DNA of 64,000 bases, taken from Prochilodus magdalenae (taxonomy: Eukaryota; Chordata; Actinopteri; Characiformes; Prochilodontidae). The stretch lies in NCBI GenBank assembly GCA_024036415.1, contig JAMWET010003158.1:47501-111500 (forward strand). The letters are read 5' to 3'. This document shows, piece after piece, positions 12,761-25,704 of this stretch (its first letter is position 1; each line of letters begins with the position of its first letter). A model generated the notes under the pieces. That model saw only the letters and a list, made by a program, of their open reading frames with translations, did no database searches and had not been told where the DNA came from. A program made the position numbers and the translations under genes.

Positions 12761-13669
12761 AGAATGATGGTCCGAGTGCAGTCTTAAGTCTGATGTCCGA
12801 GTGAAGTCCTAAGTGGGTCAGTCTCCCAGTCTGTGTTTTGTTACAAAATCAGTAGTCCTATATGACCTCAGGTTAAATTTAAAGGTCATTAATTACAGAA
12901 CAGTCGCTGTTTAGCTGGTTTGACCAATGTGAAAAACTTTTTGCTCAGGGAAAAAAATGAAAATGAAGATACAGCTGTTCAGTGGGATTGCATGATGTTT
13001 CAAAGGCAACTGAAAAAAAACAAGGTTCATCAAGGTATTAGGCCTGGTATATGGTATTTAAACAACAAAAACAAAATGCCATTTAGAATCATAGGAAAAG
13101 AATTCGGTTGCAATCCTAAAACTGAGAAGTCAAGATCCAGTTCCACCATGTGCATATTCTATTGTACAGTGATGCTCATTTGCCATTCCAACAGCTTGTT
13201 GCATAGTGAGCCGTGCTGCTTCATGCTCCACTGCCATGAAACAGTAAGCACAGGTTCCCAAAGCACAGTAAGAATGCTATCCTGCCACTGAGGAAGACGA
13301 GCTGCCAATGATGGCAGATTCGAGAGGCACTGAGGATCCCTGACTCAGAATCCCTTCCTCTGTTTATTTGTTTGGAGGTCCTCATTGTTCCTCCATTCAT
13401 TTCAGCAGTATCCAAACTCTTTTAAGGGTTGTTAAGGACATGGACGGTTGTTGTTTATTTGTAAGGAATTATGCAAGCCAGCCCGCTTTTTTATAATCAC
13501 ACTGAGTAAACCAACACTTATGTAACTCACTTTCACATCCACACACCCACATTGTTCAAGTTGTGGTGCCTTTACTTAGCTATTAATCTCAAACCTAAAA
13601 TAGAGATACAATCGGGAGTAGATTAGACAATACTGGATACTGGCTATAGCTCTTTATACCAGAGATCTA
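12761..13669. other. Unclassified non-coding stretch
   Basis: The open frame at 12,920-13,291 begins with low-complexity Lys/Asn-rich residues and has no recognisable family. No splice evidence. Confidence 0.35.
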
Positions 13670-13990
13670 TAGGAATGCTGGATAACTATTGCACTATAGC
13701 ACAACCGGGTATTTATAGCACCATAACTATACTAGATATATACAGCACTATAACAATGCTGGATATCTACAGCACTATAACTATACTAGATGTCTATATC
13801 ACCATAACAATGCTGGATATCTATAGCACCATAACCATACTAGATGTCTATAGCACTATAACTATGCTGGATATTTATAACACTATATCAATACTGCAGA
13901 ACTGCAATATAGGACTATAGAAATACTGGACCGCTACAGAACCACAGTGATGCTGACAATAGCACTGTAAAAATACTGGACATCTAAAAC
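13670..13990. repeat. 27-bp-period minisatellite
   Basis: About 9 units of the type ATGCTGGATATCTATAGCAC plus CATAACT (13,675-13,920), degenerating toward 13,990. Its open frame shows nine-residue repeats and is not a gene. Confidence 0.8.
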
Positions 13991-15439
13991 ACTTTACCAA
14001 TACTAGAGGACTACAGTATTATACCAGTCTTGTAAAATAGCAGCACTCCAGAGACAATATATAAATTTGGAGATGCAGGTTTCGTATTCTCCCGGGTGGA
14101 AAACGTGTTGTGCTGCTGACCCATGGTGTTGATGTTAATGATGGGGGAGCAGCAGACTGTCCCTGCATGACTCGGTGTCCTATGAACAGCAAGCATTGCA
14201 CAAGGGCCTGGACACCTGAAGGCCCGCTCTGCTCTGGCCACAAACAATCCTGCCGTGCGTACAACCACCCACAAGCAGCCATAACTTCCAAACATCCAGC
14301 AGAAGCTCTACAGCAGACCACCATACACAGCATCAGAGGACCAGTCCAGTCAGATAAAACACAGGGCTGGCCTGATCGCTGTCTAAACCTTAGAAATCTA
14401 GAATTACTACTGCTATTATGTTATATATAATTTCTACGCTGGAATTAAAATTGATTTTTATTTGGGATTGGCCAGTTGGAGTCCACACTTCTGGCTTTCT
14501 GTGGTTGTAGCTGGTTTATTTCAAGTCAAAAATGTCTCCTCTTGGACTTACAAACACAGCCCCCTTAATACTTTCATTTATTTCACCAGTTTTACCAAAA
14601 AATTGATTAAATCTTCCCTGCTCTTTTATGAAGCCTGCAACAAGAGAAGGCTTTTATGAGCAAGGGTGGATTGTTTTTCTACAAGTGTCGGTTTTATGTA
14701 TTTCACCTGGTGTGTAATAACGCAAAAAGAGTAACCAGCAGTTTCTCCATCTGTGCCCATCAATGTACCCATCACACTCATGAACCATACCCGCTACATC
14801 CATAGTGGCCTTGGTGTTATCAATACTTGGGTGACCTGGAACGAGGAAGTGGATAGTGATTGGTTGAGACAGCACATGTGGGAGTCATGTGATCTCCTGT
14901 AGGATCCTGGGGAATGAGGTTCAGAGAAACGACTGAACCAGCCAGTGAAATGAGGTAGGGAGTTTTGCAAGGTGTGGCAACAGGAAGTGTGCATTTTTTA
15001 ACTGGTGTGCTTCTGTGGCTATCACCGCAAAGTGCTTAGGAATACTTTGACAAAGCCATTCTCAATAAACACTGTCCATCGCTGCATCTAGAAAAACTAG
15101 CTGTACAGTGGAAGTCACATATTAACAACACTGCTAGACAAGCAGTGCTAGACAGGCCTTCCTGCAGTCCAGAAATGCAGCCCGTACAGTGGAGAACCCA
15201 TACAGTGGCCCAGGTGAAGACTTGGCCAAAAATTCAACCTCCAGTTTGTGCCTTTAGTCCCCAAACGACTAAGTATTGTCAAGGAAAGGTGAATTAGCAC
15301 AGCGGTAAACATTCTCCTGACCCAAATTAAATTTGGAATAAGCTCAATAACAGCTCAACAGCTACAACAACAAAGAAGTTCATAAACTCTAATAAATACT
15401 GTGTAGTAAATGACTTGTACCATTTTCAATGGAAGCATT
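13991..15439. other. Unclassified non-coding stretch
   Basis: Several overlapping short open frames on both strands (14,010-14,430) lack coding character or family similarity. No repeat recognised. Confidence 0.35.
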
Positions 15440-17470
15440 TCACATAATATCCCATACTGGTATTGGGTTTCTCAAGTCTAAGGCGCATATGTGCACCCAG
15501 TGCAGCTGTGCTAGACAGCATCCCTTGGCCACAGTGCTCTAATGCTGAGTTGAGTTTGAGCTAAGCCAAGTACAGTGAAGGTAAGGTAAGGTATGGCAAA
15601 GTTTCTCAAGCCCGGACCTGGAGGCCAACTGCCCTGCACATTTTGATGCTTCTTCATGGACCTTAAACGCACAACCCCATTTCCAAAGAAGTTGGGAGAT
15701 ATAAATGTGATGTCTACATGGCATCCAATTTATTTACATGTACAGTATTTCTTACACAGGTAGTCGAAGGTAGCATTAGGAGTCTTGCCCACGGAATCTT
15801 AGTGGTATAGGGTAGTATAAGATACTGTCCCATACTGGTATTGCGTTTCTCATACGTGCACCTAGTGCAACTGTGCTAGACAGTGTACGTACATTACTGT
15901 ATCACAGAGGTGAACTCATTAGTGATGGCTACTCACTGGGACGGCTGGGTGGCATTTCGGTTGGTTTGGATTGAACACAGTGTGTTGCACGGTTGAACCA
16001 GCTCACAAGTTTATTGGATACACTGTACTGCGGCTACCACCAGCTTCCTGAAACAGTAGCTAACCAGATAGAAGGGCTTCCCCACCTTCACAATCCCAAT
16101 TTAACTTTAGCTACATGTGATTCATATCATGTAAATAATGCTATTGTAAATTTAGGATTCCTGTATGATCTGTGTCGTAATCACAGTGCAATGAAAACTG
16201 CCTCAAAGCCAGAAAAATTCAAAGGGAGCCTCACAGACTCTAGACCTGTTTACTGATAACGCTTTCCATAAACTTGGCAGCCCTTTGATTCTCCTGAGAG
16301 AGGTCGAGTTTTCATCGCTCTCACCCAGTGCTCTCCTGCATGTCCTCTGTTTTTCTTCTTTTCTCATCACAACCTGCTGTGTAAGGCTAGCCAGTTATTG
16401 GAGATTCGATCAACACAGGAAAACCACATTACGCTCAATATCACAGTCACAGCGCTGCTGGTGTTCAGGAGATGACTGGTGCTCAGATTGCCTAGCATGC
16501 TATTTTATTGTGTTATTGTTCATAAGTAATAGACGTTTAGCACACAAATGCAATAACTGCTGGCTTGCCATTGTGGGGTTTCCAGACTTAAAGTCACTGG
16601 AAGACAGGAATCAGCACAAGTTCCTACTAGAGGAGTACCTCCAGACCTCCCGTATAGATTTGGAAAGCGTCCCTAGCTCTGAGTGCTCAATTTTGGCAGG
16701 TACGGCTTTCCATCAGACCACACACTGTTTCAAAACCTGCCACTGTAGTGTAGATACATCGATCCACTCTACCCTTCAAACAGCACCACTGGGAAACCCT
16801 TAGACATCTTTTAAGCTTTCCTATAGTCAAAACCTGTACACTATTCACAAATAGTGGGTATCACTGTCTGTATCAGAAGCACGTATATAGTCCGAGCACT
16901 AAGCACAACATTTATATAGGTACATGTGGCCTTATCAAAGCAGCTCATAACACCATTTAGAATAGACATTTCTATAACTGGGCCAACACTGGTCTGTACA
17001 CGGTACTTGGCTTTGGCTCAAACGCGTCTCTTGGCCACAGTGTTCTACAGGGCGATTGATTTTAGCCATGTAGCTGAATGACGTAAGATAAGGTTGAGTT
17101 TTGAGCTGAAAGCCAAGAGCACAAGTGTAGCCGGGACACGGCAAGGGTAAGGCGGGGAAAAGGGGGAGGGGGGAGAGGAGAGCCACGAAAGGTATTGCCG
17201 GAGAGGGGGGGGGATGGGGAAGGGCGTGCCCCAAGGTCATTGGTCTCAAGCCCGGACTCTTGATGATGCTTTATGCTGTTCATGGGCCTTAGTGATACAT
17301 ACTTGACATGCGAAAATATAAATGAAGTCCATTTAATTTACATGTACAGTATTTGGCAGACACCCTTATCCAGATTGACTTACACCTGGATCATTTCTTA
17401 CACAGGTAGTCGAAGGTAGCATTAGGAGTCTTGCCCAAGGACGGTTAGTGGTATAGGGTGGTATAAGAGT
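15440..17470 (+). repeat. Local duplication, about 1.5 kb apart
   Basis: The block 15,500-15,800 (TTGGCCACAGTGCTCTA, then CTCAAGCCCGGAC, then TTTACATGTACAGTATTT, then CAGGTAGTCGAAGGTAGCAT) is repeated in the same order at 17,030-17,470 with small differences. A phrase containing TGTGCTAGACAG occurs at both 15,507 and 15,865. The block includes part of the SINE-like repeat family listed separately. The intervening 15,890-16,985 has open frames (15,993-16,256; 16,285-16,803) with no family resemblance. Confidence 0.55.
15724..15830 (+). mobile_element. SINE-like dispersed repeat, partial copy a
   Basis: It carries ACACAGGTAGTCGAAGGTAG and GGAGTCTTGCCCA as in copy b (17,335-17,545) but lacks the 5' GGCAGACGC head. 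Confidence 0.5.
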
Positions 17471-17545
17471 GCCTGCCCAGGTAGGGGATCAAACCCCAAG
17501 GACTCTTAGTGGGGTCAGTGGATGCTGAGGCACAAAGTGCACATA
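17335..17545 (+). mobile_element. SINE-like dispersed repeat, copy b
   Basis: The head is ATTTGGCAGACACCCTTATC, the middle TAGGAGTCTTGCCCAAGGAC, and the tail GATCAAACCCC, resembling a tRNA B-box region. Four other copies lie in the window (15,724; 24,238; 35,001; 37,751), all on the plus strand. Confidence 0.6.
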
Positions 17546-17925
17546 GGTTGCCTTTCTGCAGAGTCCATCACTACAGACCTCCAAACTTCATGCGTCCTTC
17601 AGATCAGCTCAGGAACAGTGTAGAGCTTCATGAAATGGGTTTCCATGGCTGAGCAGCTGCACCCAAGCCTTACATCATCAAGCCCAGTGCAGAGCGTCTA
17701 ATGCAGTGGTGTATAGCGCCACCGCTGGATTCTAGAGCAGTGGAGACGTGTTCTCTGGAGTGACCCATCATGCTTCTCCGATCCGATGGACGAGTCTGGG
17801 TTTGGCCGTTGCCAGGAGAATTGGACTGCATTGAGATCTTGGTGTTGGGCTGTTTTTTCAGGAGTTGGGCTCGGCCCCTTAGTTAGAGTGAAAGGAACTC
17901 TAAATGCTTCAACATATTAAATGAT
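17546..17925 (+). mobile_element. Tc1-like transposase relic
   Basis: Interrupted sequence with Tc1-family words, including a frame reading EQWRRVLWSD (around the first catalytic Asp, 17,738-17,767) and GRVWVWR-like DNA (GGACGAGTCTGGGTTTGGC). Another segment, TTTTTCAGGAGTTGGGCTCG (17,855-17,874), is from the conserved middle. Stops and deletions throughout. No terminal repeats recognised. Confidence 0.6.
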
Positions 17926-18330
17926 TTATGGAGCACCTTTCAAAACACCAGTAAGGGTTCTACTTCCGTTTGAGGTCATGGAGTTTTGGTGCTGTATACA
18001 TTATAGGTACTATATAGGGACTCTGTATTGAGCCCTCATACATTTACTTTTACCATCAGAAACATTATCTAACTTCACTGTTCCATTTCAAACTGTACCT
18101 GGCCTCCTTTTATCTGCACATAACGGGAGAAAGTCATCAATACATCTGACCCACATTTCTTTCCTCCAACTCAGGAGAAAAACAAGCTCCTTTATTTGCC
18201 CCACCTTTTTGCGTGTTGACCCAGTCAATTCATTCCACCCCTGTTTGCTTATTTGATCTCTCACAAGGAGGAAATTTTCACTGAAAATGTTCTATAAATA
18301 TTGGAACAAACATTTATTTATATATTAAAA
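17926..18330. other. Unclassified non-coding stretch
   Basis: Nothing recognised. It becomes AT-rich toward 18,300. Confidence 0.35.
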
Positions 18331-18540
18331 AATTACACAAGCATTGTATAATTAAAAAATATATAACATTAAACAATACAATATAATATATAATATAAAA
18401 GTATAATACAAATATAATATATGATGTCAAAATATAATATATGATGTCAAAATATAAAATAATATAATATAATATAATATAATATAATATAATATAATAT
18501 AATATAATATAATATAATATAATATAATATAATATAGAAA
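18331..18540. repeat. AT-rich block with (AATAT)n pentanucleotide microsatellite
   Basis: Pure five-base repeats at about 18,458-18,533, preceded by two copies of AATATAATATATGATGTCAA (about 18,413 and 18,432). Confidence 0.9.
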
Positions 18541-21040
18541 AACAACAAAAATACATAACATATTATTATTACATATAAATACATTAATATATGAGATAAG
18601 TTTGAGGAGTTCCAGAGTTCCTCAGGAGCCGAATGTCAGAAACAGAAGAAATTCAAAAGGGACTTAGCCAGTGTAGTGAGAATAAGAGGAGATATCATGT
18701 AGAATATTTATTTCCTCTGTGCAGCTTCTCACTATCAAAAGTAGGTCTGGTGGTAAAAACTAGCGATGATGGAAAAACCCAGAGAGTCAGTCATCAAAGA
18801 GGTTTCTGCTCTGACGCAGTTTAAATGCTTTTTTAGAGCCGTGGTTGTCTTTAAATAGAACCATAACTGCCAGAGAAAGTGAGACGAAGAGCCCAGAGTT
18901 CAGTATTAAGTCTTACTCTACGTTAAATTAATCATTCGTCCCTCCGCCATTACAGAAACCAGACAGAGCCATGTAATGAACTGCCTTCACACTGTTTAGG
19001 GCACACGGCTACACGGCTACATGGCTACGCAGCTACATGGCTACACGGCTAGTACAACTTGGAAAACGTACTCTAGTTAACAATCCCAAACCTCTATATG
19101 GCTAGTTATTAACAAAATGATCCAGAAAGGCCACAGCCACCCTGATGGTACGAGGTGTGCTGGTGTTGTGCTCAGTGTTCCTGGAGTATCAGATGAAATC
19201 CCAGTTTTCATCACTCGATTTTACACTCACAAGCCAATTCATTTACTTTCCCTTCATTTCTTTCTTCCATTAAATTGTATAAATGAGTTTAATAGATGGT
19301 CTTTAGCGTCAGCGGCTAAATCATCAGATACCAGGCCCAGTCATTACAAGTCTTCTCTCAGCAGTTTGTAATATTCGTCTTGGTCCATTCACTTGAGGAG
19401 AATACAAAAGTATGTGGGATCTTGTACGCAGGACAGTCAGCGGGGAGCTTGTCAAGCCAGTACAGCGATATACGGTCGCTATCTGGGCAGCTAGCAGAAA
19501 TACAGAGCTACCTAGAGCTAGCTTAGCATTAGCCAGACTAGCTATATAGATTCATTAGTGGGATCACTGGATGCTAGTCATGAAAGGGTCAGTTCCCTGA
19601 TGGCAGACACAAATATCTGTGACTTTGGCGAATATAAATGCTAAACTAGCAGTCTGGTGTCTGTAAACCTTTCGTGGATTAGCTGTACCCTTGATAGCAA
19701 GAGCATAGCAGCCCACTGTCAGCTTCCTAACCCCAAGACTGGTGGTCTGCTGCCATTTGCTCATTGTTTTCCGAGCAGCCTGTCAGTGGTCTGTATATGA
19801 GCCATTATGCCATTTTTCAACACTCGTTTTACTCAGGTTTCTCTCTTTCATTAATAACTTTTGGATTTTTAAACAACACCTAGACTGTAAGCATATACTG
19901 GTCAGGTCCGCATCCCACCCTTGGACCACCCAGATGTGTTGATGGACAGACAGATTGTGACATGCGCTGGGCTAAAAGCCAGGTGGTGTTTGTTAAATAG
20001 TAGAACACCACAGCAGCAACCAGATCAGAGCAGACAGAACCAAGGCAGGCAGCAGTCAAAGCCAGGCAAATAATCAGATCAGGAACAGAACCAAACGAGT
20101 AAACCAGAAAATCAAAACCAGATCAGCTAACAGGAATACCAGCAAGGAGAAACGCTGAGTACACACAGAATGGGTCAGCGTGAGAGAGGAGCGTTCATAC
20201 AAACAGACTAAATGGGGAACAGGTGTGATCAATACTCGGGAGATCTAGGAAGCGGAACGGGATTGGGAGATGGCGGACATGTGAAAGTGATGTCATCTGC
20301 TGATGGGTTTTGGGAAATGGAGTCTGGGAGATCGAAGGTGAGAGGCGTGACACCAGATGATTGTCCTGCATACAAACTCCAACATGTTTAAGTCTCCTGG
20401 AGCAGATTTAAAATCTGTACTGCCGTTAATTCTAGACGAAATCGAAAAGCATGTATTAGAAACAACTGAAAGAAAAGAAATAGGGCCTGATATAAAACGA
20501 CGTAGATGAAAACGATTACACTAAAAATCCACTGACACTGAAAATGATGCACCTGACTAATTTATAGGATAACGACAGTAGGAACTAAGGAAGAACCAGT
20601 AAACCGGACTCCTCTTTGGAAAACGAGTAATGGAGAGTGAAGTTTTGTCTACTGTGCTGTTTAACCGAGAGCAGGACACCCAGAAAACGCTGAGCAAAAC
20701 ACAGAGCTTGGTCGTTAGCGGGCCAACAGTGTTTTAAAAAATCTGCTAACCCACAGTAAATCAGTTTATATCAGATCTGCTCAGCGAATCGTTTTACCTT
20801 CCGGTTCTGTGTAATATGTGCCAGTGTATTCCCCAGCATAAAGGTCTCTGGGCTTTTAAATCTGTTTGAGGAGATAAGGAATGGTGAGGTCTTGTACACA
20901 GGAGAGTAATCTGGGTGGTCCGAGCGTGGACCAGCAGTGGCAAACACTCAGTGGGGCGACGATCTTATCAAGCCACTGAACCAATATATGCTTGGTTTTA
21001 TAGTAAGCAAGTAAATCAATCAAAGACCTCAAATGCTCAG
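18541..21040. other. Unclassified non-coding stretch
   Basis: It contains a 9-bp tandem run (ACGGCTACA type) at 19,004-19,050. A segment at 19,980-20,350 has the feel of a degraded retroelement (GTGATCAATACTCGGGAGAT), but I cannot assign it. A phrase at 19,410-19,460 weakly resembles 20,890-20,985. No gene recognised. Confidence 0.35.
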
Positions 21041-21044
21041 CAGT

Positions 21045-21276
21045 CTGTCTCTATCTATCTATCTATCTATCTAGAGAGGAGGTCAACTGCACAAACTATC
21101 TGTCTACTTTGGATGATATGGGCACCCACTCTCTATCTATCTATCTATCTATCAATCTAGCAAGTGTCTCACGTGTCTATCTATCTGTCTATCAGAGCTA
21201 TCTATCTATCTAGACAGACTCATCTATCGGGGCAGTCTGGACAGATCTATCTGAATCTATCACGTTAATCTATAGG

Positions 21277-21312
<36 letters not shown>

Positions 21313-21322
21313 GCAGTCTGTC

Positions 21323-21362
<40 letters not shown>

Positions 21363-21366
21363 GCAG

Positions 21367-21427
<61 letters not shown>

Positions 21428-21440
21428 ACAGCAGTCTGTC

Positions 21441-21497
<57 letters not shown>

Positions 21498-21574
21498 ACA
21501 GCAGTCTGTCTCTATCTATCTATACAACAGTCTGTCTCTATCTATCTATCTATCTATCTATACAGCAGTCTGTC

Positions 21575-21616
<42 letters not shown>

Positions 21617-21624
21617 AGTCTGTC

Positions 21625-21678
<54 letters not shown>

Positions 21679-21690
21679 CAGCAGTCTGTC

Positions 21691-21747
<57 letters not shown>

Positions 21748-21832
21748 ACAGCAGTCTGTTTCTATCTATCTATCTATCTATCTATACAGCAGTCTGTTTC
21801 TATCTATCTATCTATCTATACAGCAGTCTGTT

Positions 21833-21875
<43 letters not shown>

Positions 21876-21876
21876 G
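21045..21876. repeat. Large (TATC)n microsatellite with CAGCAGTCTGTCTC interruptions
   Basis: About 830 bp of TCTA/TATC units broken at intervals by a recurring CAGCAGTCTGTCTC phrase, so it is a higher-order array of TATC tracts. On the minus strand this is a GATA repeat. Confidence 0.95.
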
Positions 21877-21957
21877 TAGATGGGAAAGTGGACATACCGA
21901 AGCTAATATGGGTGAAGTAAGTCAGCCACATGCATAATAGCCAGCCCATGCAATGCT

Positions 21958-22182
21958 CTATCCATCTGTAAGAGTACGAACTGTAAACCGGATTTTATAC
22001 TCAGCCGGAAGCCAGTGAAGAGAGTTTAGCAAAGGGGACCGTCTGATAGACCTAGCAAGTAACCTAGCAGCAGCATTCTGTATAGCCTGCAAACGATCAC
22101 GAGCTGACAAGCAACGTGAAGAGAGGAGAGCATTACAATAAGGAATATGAGATGAAATCAAAGCATGCATCATCATCTCCAT
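21958..22182 (-). pseudogene. Non-LTR retrotransposon reverse transcriptase fragment
   Basis: The minus-strand frame reads HIPYCNALLSS, then RLQAIQNAAARLLAR, then LNSLHWLPAEYKIRF, the diagnostic C-terminal part of CR1/L2/Rex-type reverse transcriptases. Only about 75 codons remain. The 3' direction points into the TATC microsatellite at 21,876. Confidence 0.85.
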
Positions 22183-22779
22183 GTATTATTAACTGGCTAA
22201 TATTTCTCTAATAAATCATAAAAAGCAAGATATAGTAGAAGATTATAACAGTTTCAAATCAGCCTCCTGGAGACATACAACATTCTTCTCGAGCTCTGAG
22301 TAAATCTGAACCATCCTTGCTCGGGTTTATAGATTTTCATAACAATGTGCAGGCCGTAGAATAGTTGGCATCTGTCTAGCTGGGGTGGAGAGCAGGGGGG
22401 ATACACGGAGGGGGTCTCAGCTGGCTGTAGTAACTAAACTGAAGACGTTCTGTTAAAGATACTGAGTTGAAATCTAGATTTATTCATCTAATCCTCTTAG
22501 TTCTGTACGGCATGTACTGCTGCTGCTTCCTTCTGCTCCTTCAGACTGACTGGCGTGGGCTTCGTGCCTCAGCTGTCTCAGCTCAGTGTCTGTTACCAGG
22601 CGGTTTGAAACCTTCCACATTTGAGGTTCCCCGGTGGTGCCCATGAAAAGGCCTCGACCTAATAAGACCAGCAGGTCTGCACTTTTGGACAAAACAGATT
22701 ACAATGGATGTAAATCCCACCTCTTTTAGGAGATTTCTTAAAGTCCAGTCACAGACACTGAGTCAAGACGTATTGCAAG
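22183..22779. other. Unclassified non-coding stretch
   Basis: No repeat or exon recognised. The minus-strand open frame 22,480-22,692 is unsupported. Confidence 0.35.
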
Positions 22780-23225
22780 TTCTCTGTCTTGGTGCTTTGG
22801 TGTTTTCCTTGGTCTACCTGTATGGTTCCCTATTACAACATTCCCATTTTGTTTGTGCCTGGTCCAGATCGTAGACACAGCTGATTGGGAACAACATGTT
22901 CCGGGATGATTTACCTTCCTGAAGAAGATTTAGAAGTCTCTCCTTTGTTTCAACTGACATCTCTCATGTTGGAGCAACAGCTCTCCAAGGTGTGAGCACT
23001 TGTTTTTAACTGAAGACTAATTAGCAGATTAATCTGATGCAGGTGTTTTGTTTCAGAACTGCAAATTACAGAGCTATTCCATAATATTTTCCTCAGAATT
23101 TAGTGATTCCAGATTTTTTTTCTCTACTTGATCTAAAAACACAATTGTGACTGACTATAACAATTATTTTGCTTAAAGCCATTTTTCTTTATTTTATTTT
23201 TATTTATTTTAAAAGATTTTTTTGT
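22780..23225 (-). mobile_element. Possible Tc1-like relic
   Basis: Words such as TTTAGTGATTCCAGATTTTT (23,099-23,118) and CTTGGTGCTTTGGTGTTTTC resemble degraded fish Tc1-like sequence read on the minus strand. No frame or inverted repeat could be confirmed. Confidence 0.3.
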
Positions 23226-23465
23226 TTTGTGTAGGATTGTGGCAGGTCTCTGTGATGAACTTTTTTCTACAACATTAAACAATGGAAGGATCTTCCTCGA
23301 AGAGTGGTAATTCCATCATTTTGCTGCTTCTGGGTTTCCCTGGCTCCACCGCTCCTCTGGACTCAACTTCCCAGAGGGCATCACTCAATGACATCACACC
23401 CACATGTCTCCAACCGTCCAATCAGCTCCACTCTAGGTCTCCAGAGTTCTAGCCCCAGCTGATGC
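23226..23465 (+). repeat. Dispersed repeat, copy 1 of a local pair
   Basis: The order CTCTGTGATGAACTTTTTTC, AAGGATCTTCCTC, CAATGACATCACACC, CATGTCTCCAA, TTCTAGCCCCAGCTGA is repeated at 24,010-24,225. It could be a solo-LTR-like or non-autonomous element. Unclassified. Confidence 0.55.
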
Positions 23466-23999
23466 CAACCACTACCAGTTGGACCCCATTCACACACACA
23501 GTCTTTGCTAAGGTTTGCCTGAGCGTCTGTATCCTGGTGGTCTGCTCTGGTTTAGACCCCTTTCGCTCTTTGACTTCGATCTTCTCCTCTCCTGGATCCT
23601 TTTTGATCCCCGTTTGTCCTACAACTGTCCCCACAGTCTCCATCCTTTGCTTCGGTAGCCCTGCTGACTTCCTCTCCTGGTTCTGACCTCTGGCTCGTTT
23701 CATGGCTCTGGCTTTGCTCTCCTCCCTCATGTTAACCGTGTGTTGCTGCTTTGTTACAGCTTTGTTTGTCAGAAGTGCAGACTCAAGACTGTCAGCATGA
23801 TGTACAATCATGACAATCTGATTCACTGAAATTCTTGACGGATGGGAAAAGATTTCATCGGTCATTATAGTTATGTTTCCGAACCAGCGCAGTAATGATC
23901 CCTCTGATGAAGCTTCAAGACTGTAAGTGTTAATACAGGCATTTATAAGCATATATGCAGTGTTATGTCAATGGGATTCTGAAAGATAGTTCTGTGGCA
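23466..23999. other. Spacer between paired repeats
   Basis: Pyrimidine-rich at 23,520-23,720, otherwise nothing recognised. Open frames on both strands here lack family resemblance. Confidence 0.35.
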
Positions 24000-24233
24000 T
24001 GGGTTTTTTGCGGTCTCTGTGATTAACTTTTTTCTACAAATTACACAAATGAAAGATCTTCCTCTTGAGTGTTGATTCTGTCATTTTTGCCAGGGGGTGT
24101 CACGCTTTCGGGTTCTTCCAGCTCCTTCAGACTTCCCAGGGGTCATCGCTCGATGACGTCACACCAACATGTCTCCAAGCATCCAATCAGCTCCGCTCTA
24201 GGGAGTTCTAGCCCCAGCTGACGCTTTAAACCC
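24000..24233 (+). repeat. Dispersed repeat, copy 2 of a local pair
   Basis: Same order of words as 23,226-23,465. It is followed directly by SINE-like copy c. Confidence 0.55.
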
Positions 24234-24237
24234 CGTT

Positions 24238-24447
24238 CATTTACGGCATTTAGCTGACGCTCATATCCAGAGGGACTTACAAGGTTAATCATATTACAGG
24301 TGGGCCAATGTAGTGTTAGGAATCTTGCCCAAGGACTCTTATCGGTGTAGCACAGCACCGCACAGTCACCCAGACCAGGATTCGAACCCCAGTCTACCAC
24401 GTGTGGTGGTGGCTAGTGGTGTTATCCGCTGAGCTACACCAACCACA
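24238..24447 (+). mobile_element. SINE-like dispersed repeat, copy c
   Basis: The best-preserved copy. Head: GCATTTAGCTGACGCTCATA. Middle: AATCTTGCCCAAGGACTCTT. Then a tRNA B-box-like GATTCGAACCCC (24,381-24,392). Tail: GAGCTACACCAACCAC. Confidence 0.65.
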
Positions 24448-25704
24448 ACACTGTTCACACACAGACTGATCTACATTAATAAACATGTAAGCTAGAGACC
24501 ATATAGGACTAGGCTAATTTTTAGACATTGCAGGCTAATTTAATTGGCCTCCAAAACCCCCACTTCAGACCAATTTTGGTAGTGGAAATGTCAGTGCGTC
24601 CTCAGGAAACCGAATGCTAATGTAATTCATTATGTAAATACATGATTAGATGTGGAATTATGTGTTTACATGTCACTAAACCAAGTAATAACACCCGACT
24701 TCTAGAAAGCAGAGCCTTATCAGCTTTGTTTTTTGATGCATCCTTCTCCTGACTTGAGTTCACACTGCATGAACCTCCTCAGCGTCTACCAGCCGTCCTT
24801 TTATGCCTCAGCGCATTAAGGGTGCTCTCTTTTTAAAAATATGCTAACCTAAATCAACCCTGCCAGCACTGTCATATTAAACCCTGCCCCCAGCATCTGT
24901 GACACTGACAGCACAAATACCGCCATCTGGAGCTGAGGAACCACCTTAGCTATGCCCAGGAAATCCAGGAACACAGAACAGTGTCCTGGAATAGAGGTCA
25001 CACAGCACTGTGCTCCTAATAGTCATGGAGAAAGAGGGGATGGCAGTTCTGAAAATATGTTTGCACGTATTATGTCTAGAGTGGTTATGTTTCTGCTGAA
25101 ATCCTCTCTGTATCTCATAATGGACCTTCCTGCGTCTGCATAAATCCGTACTGGCCTCTGGAGAGCAGCAAGGGCAGGACTAATGCGCAGGGTGTGTTTG
25201 CACTCGCAAACCCACCATCCATCCACTCAGTGACTCAGCATCACAAGCTGGTGAACTCACAGCGCCTAAGAGGAGGACACGCCACTATCAGCAAACGGAC
25301 TCTGGACTGTGTGTGGGGGTGGAAGCAACAAAAATGAACTGCTGAAAATAGAGATGGTAAAAAGTTATGTGCATTAAATATTGGCGTGCTAGTCATCCGT
25401 ATGGACGTCATGCCCAAATAGGAAAGTTTATCATGCCCTGTGGTTAATATTATGGTTCTAAATTCTGCATGCCTCGTCCATTTTGACACCAAACGTCATC
25501 AAATCCATTGATTTACGAGGTCTCTTTATTCCTCAGTCAAATGTTTACAACACTGCTCCCTTTACAGCTTCCGAGCTCCAGGCTGGAAACTTTAGAGGAT
25601 CATAGCGCTCCTGTTCCACCACTGTCAGCATATACTCTGTTGAGGTGCCCGGACACTCGCCTAATGTCTCCATCATACAGGTTTTCCAGCAGCACCTTAG
25701 CAAT
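24448..25704. other. Unclassified non-coding stretch
   Basis: No recognised exon or repeat. Confidence 0.35.

Noticed and set aside
15660..15722. Possible transposon end (ACAACCCCATTTCCAAAGAA)
   Set aside because: It resembles a known fish inverted-repeat tip, but only about 40 bp is readable and no partner end was found.
15993..16803. Two plus-strand open frames that look like possible exons
   Set aside because: No recognisable domain and no consistent splice sites.
19980..20350. Possible degraded LTR or DIRS-type retroelement
   Set aside because: A few familiar words only; no LTR pair, primer site or coding fragment could be shown.
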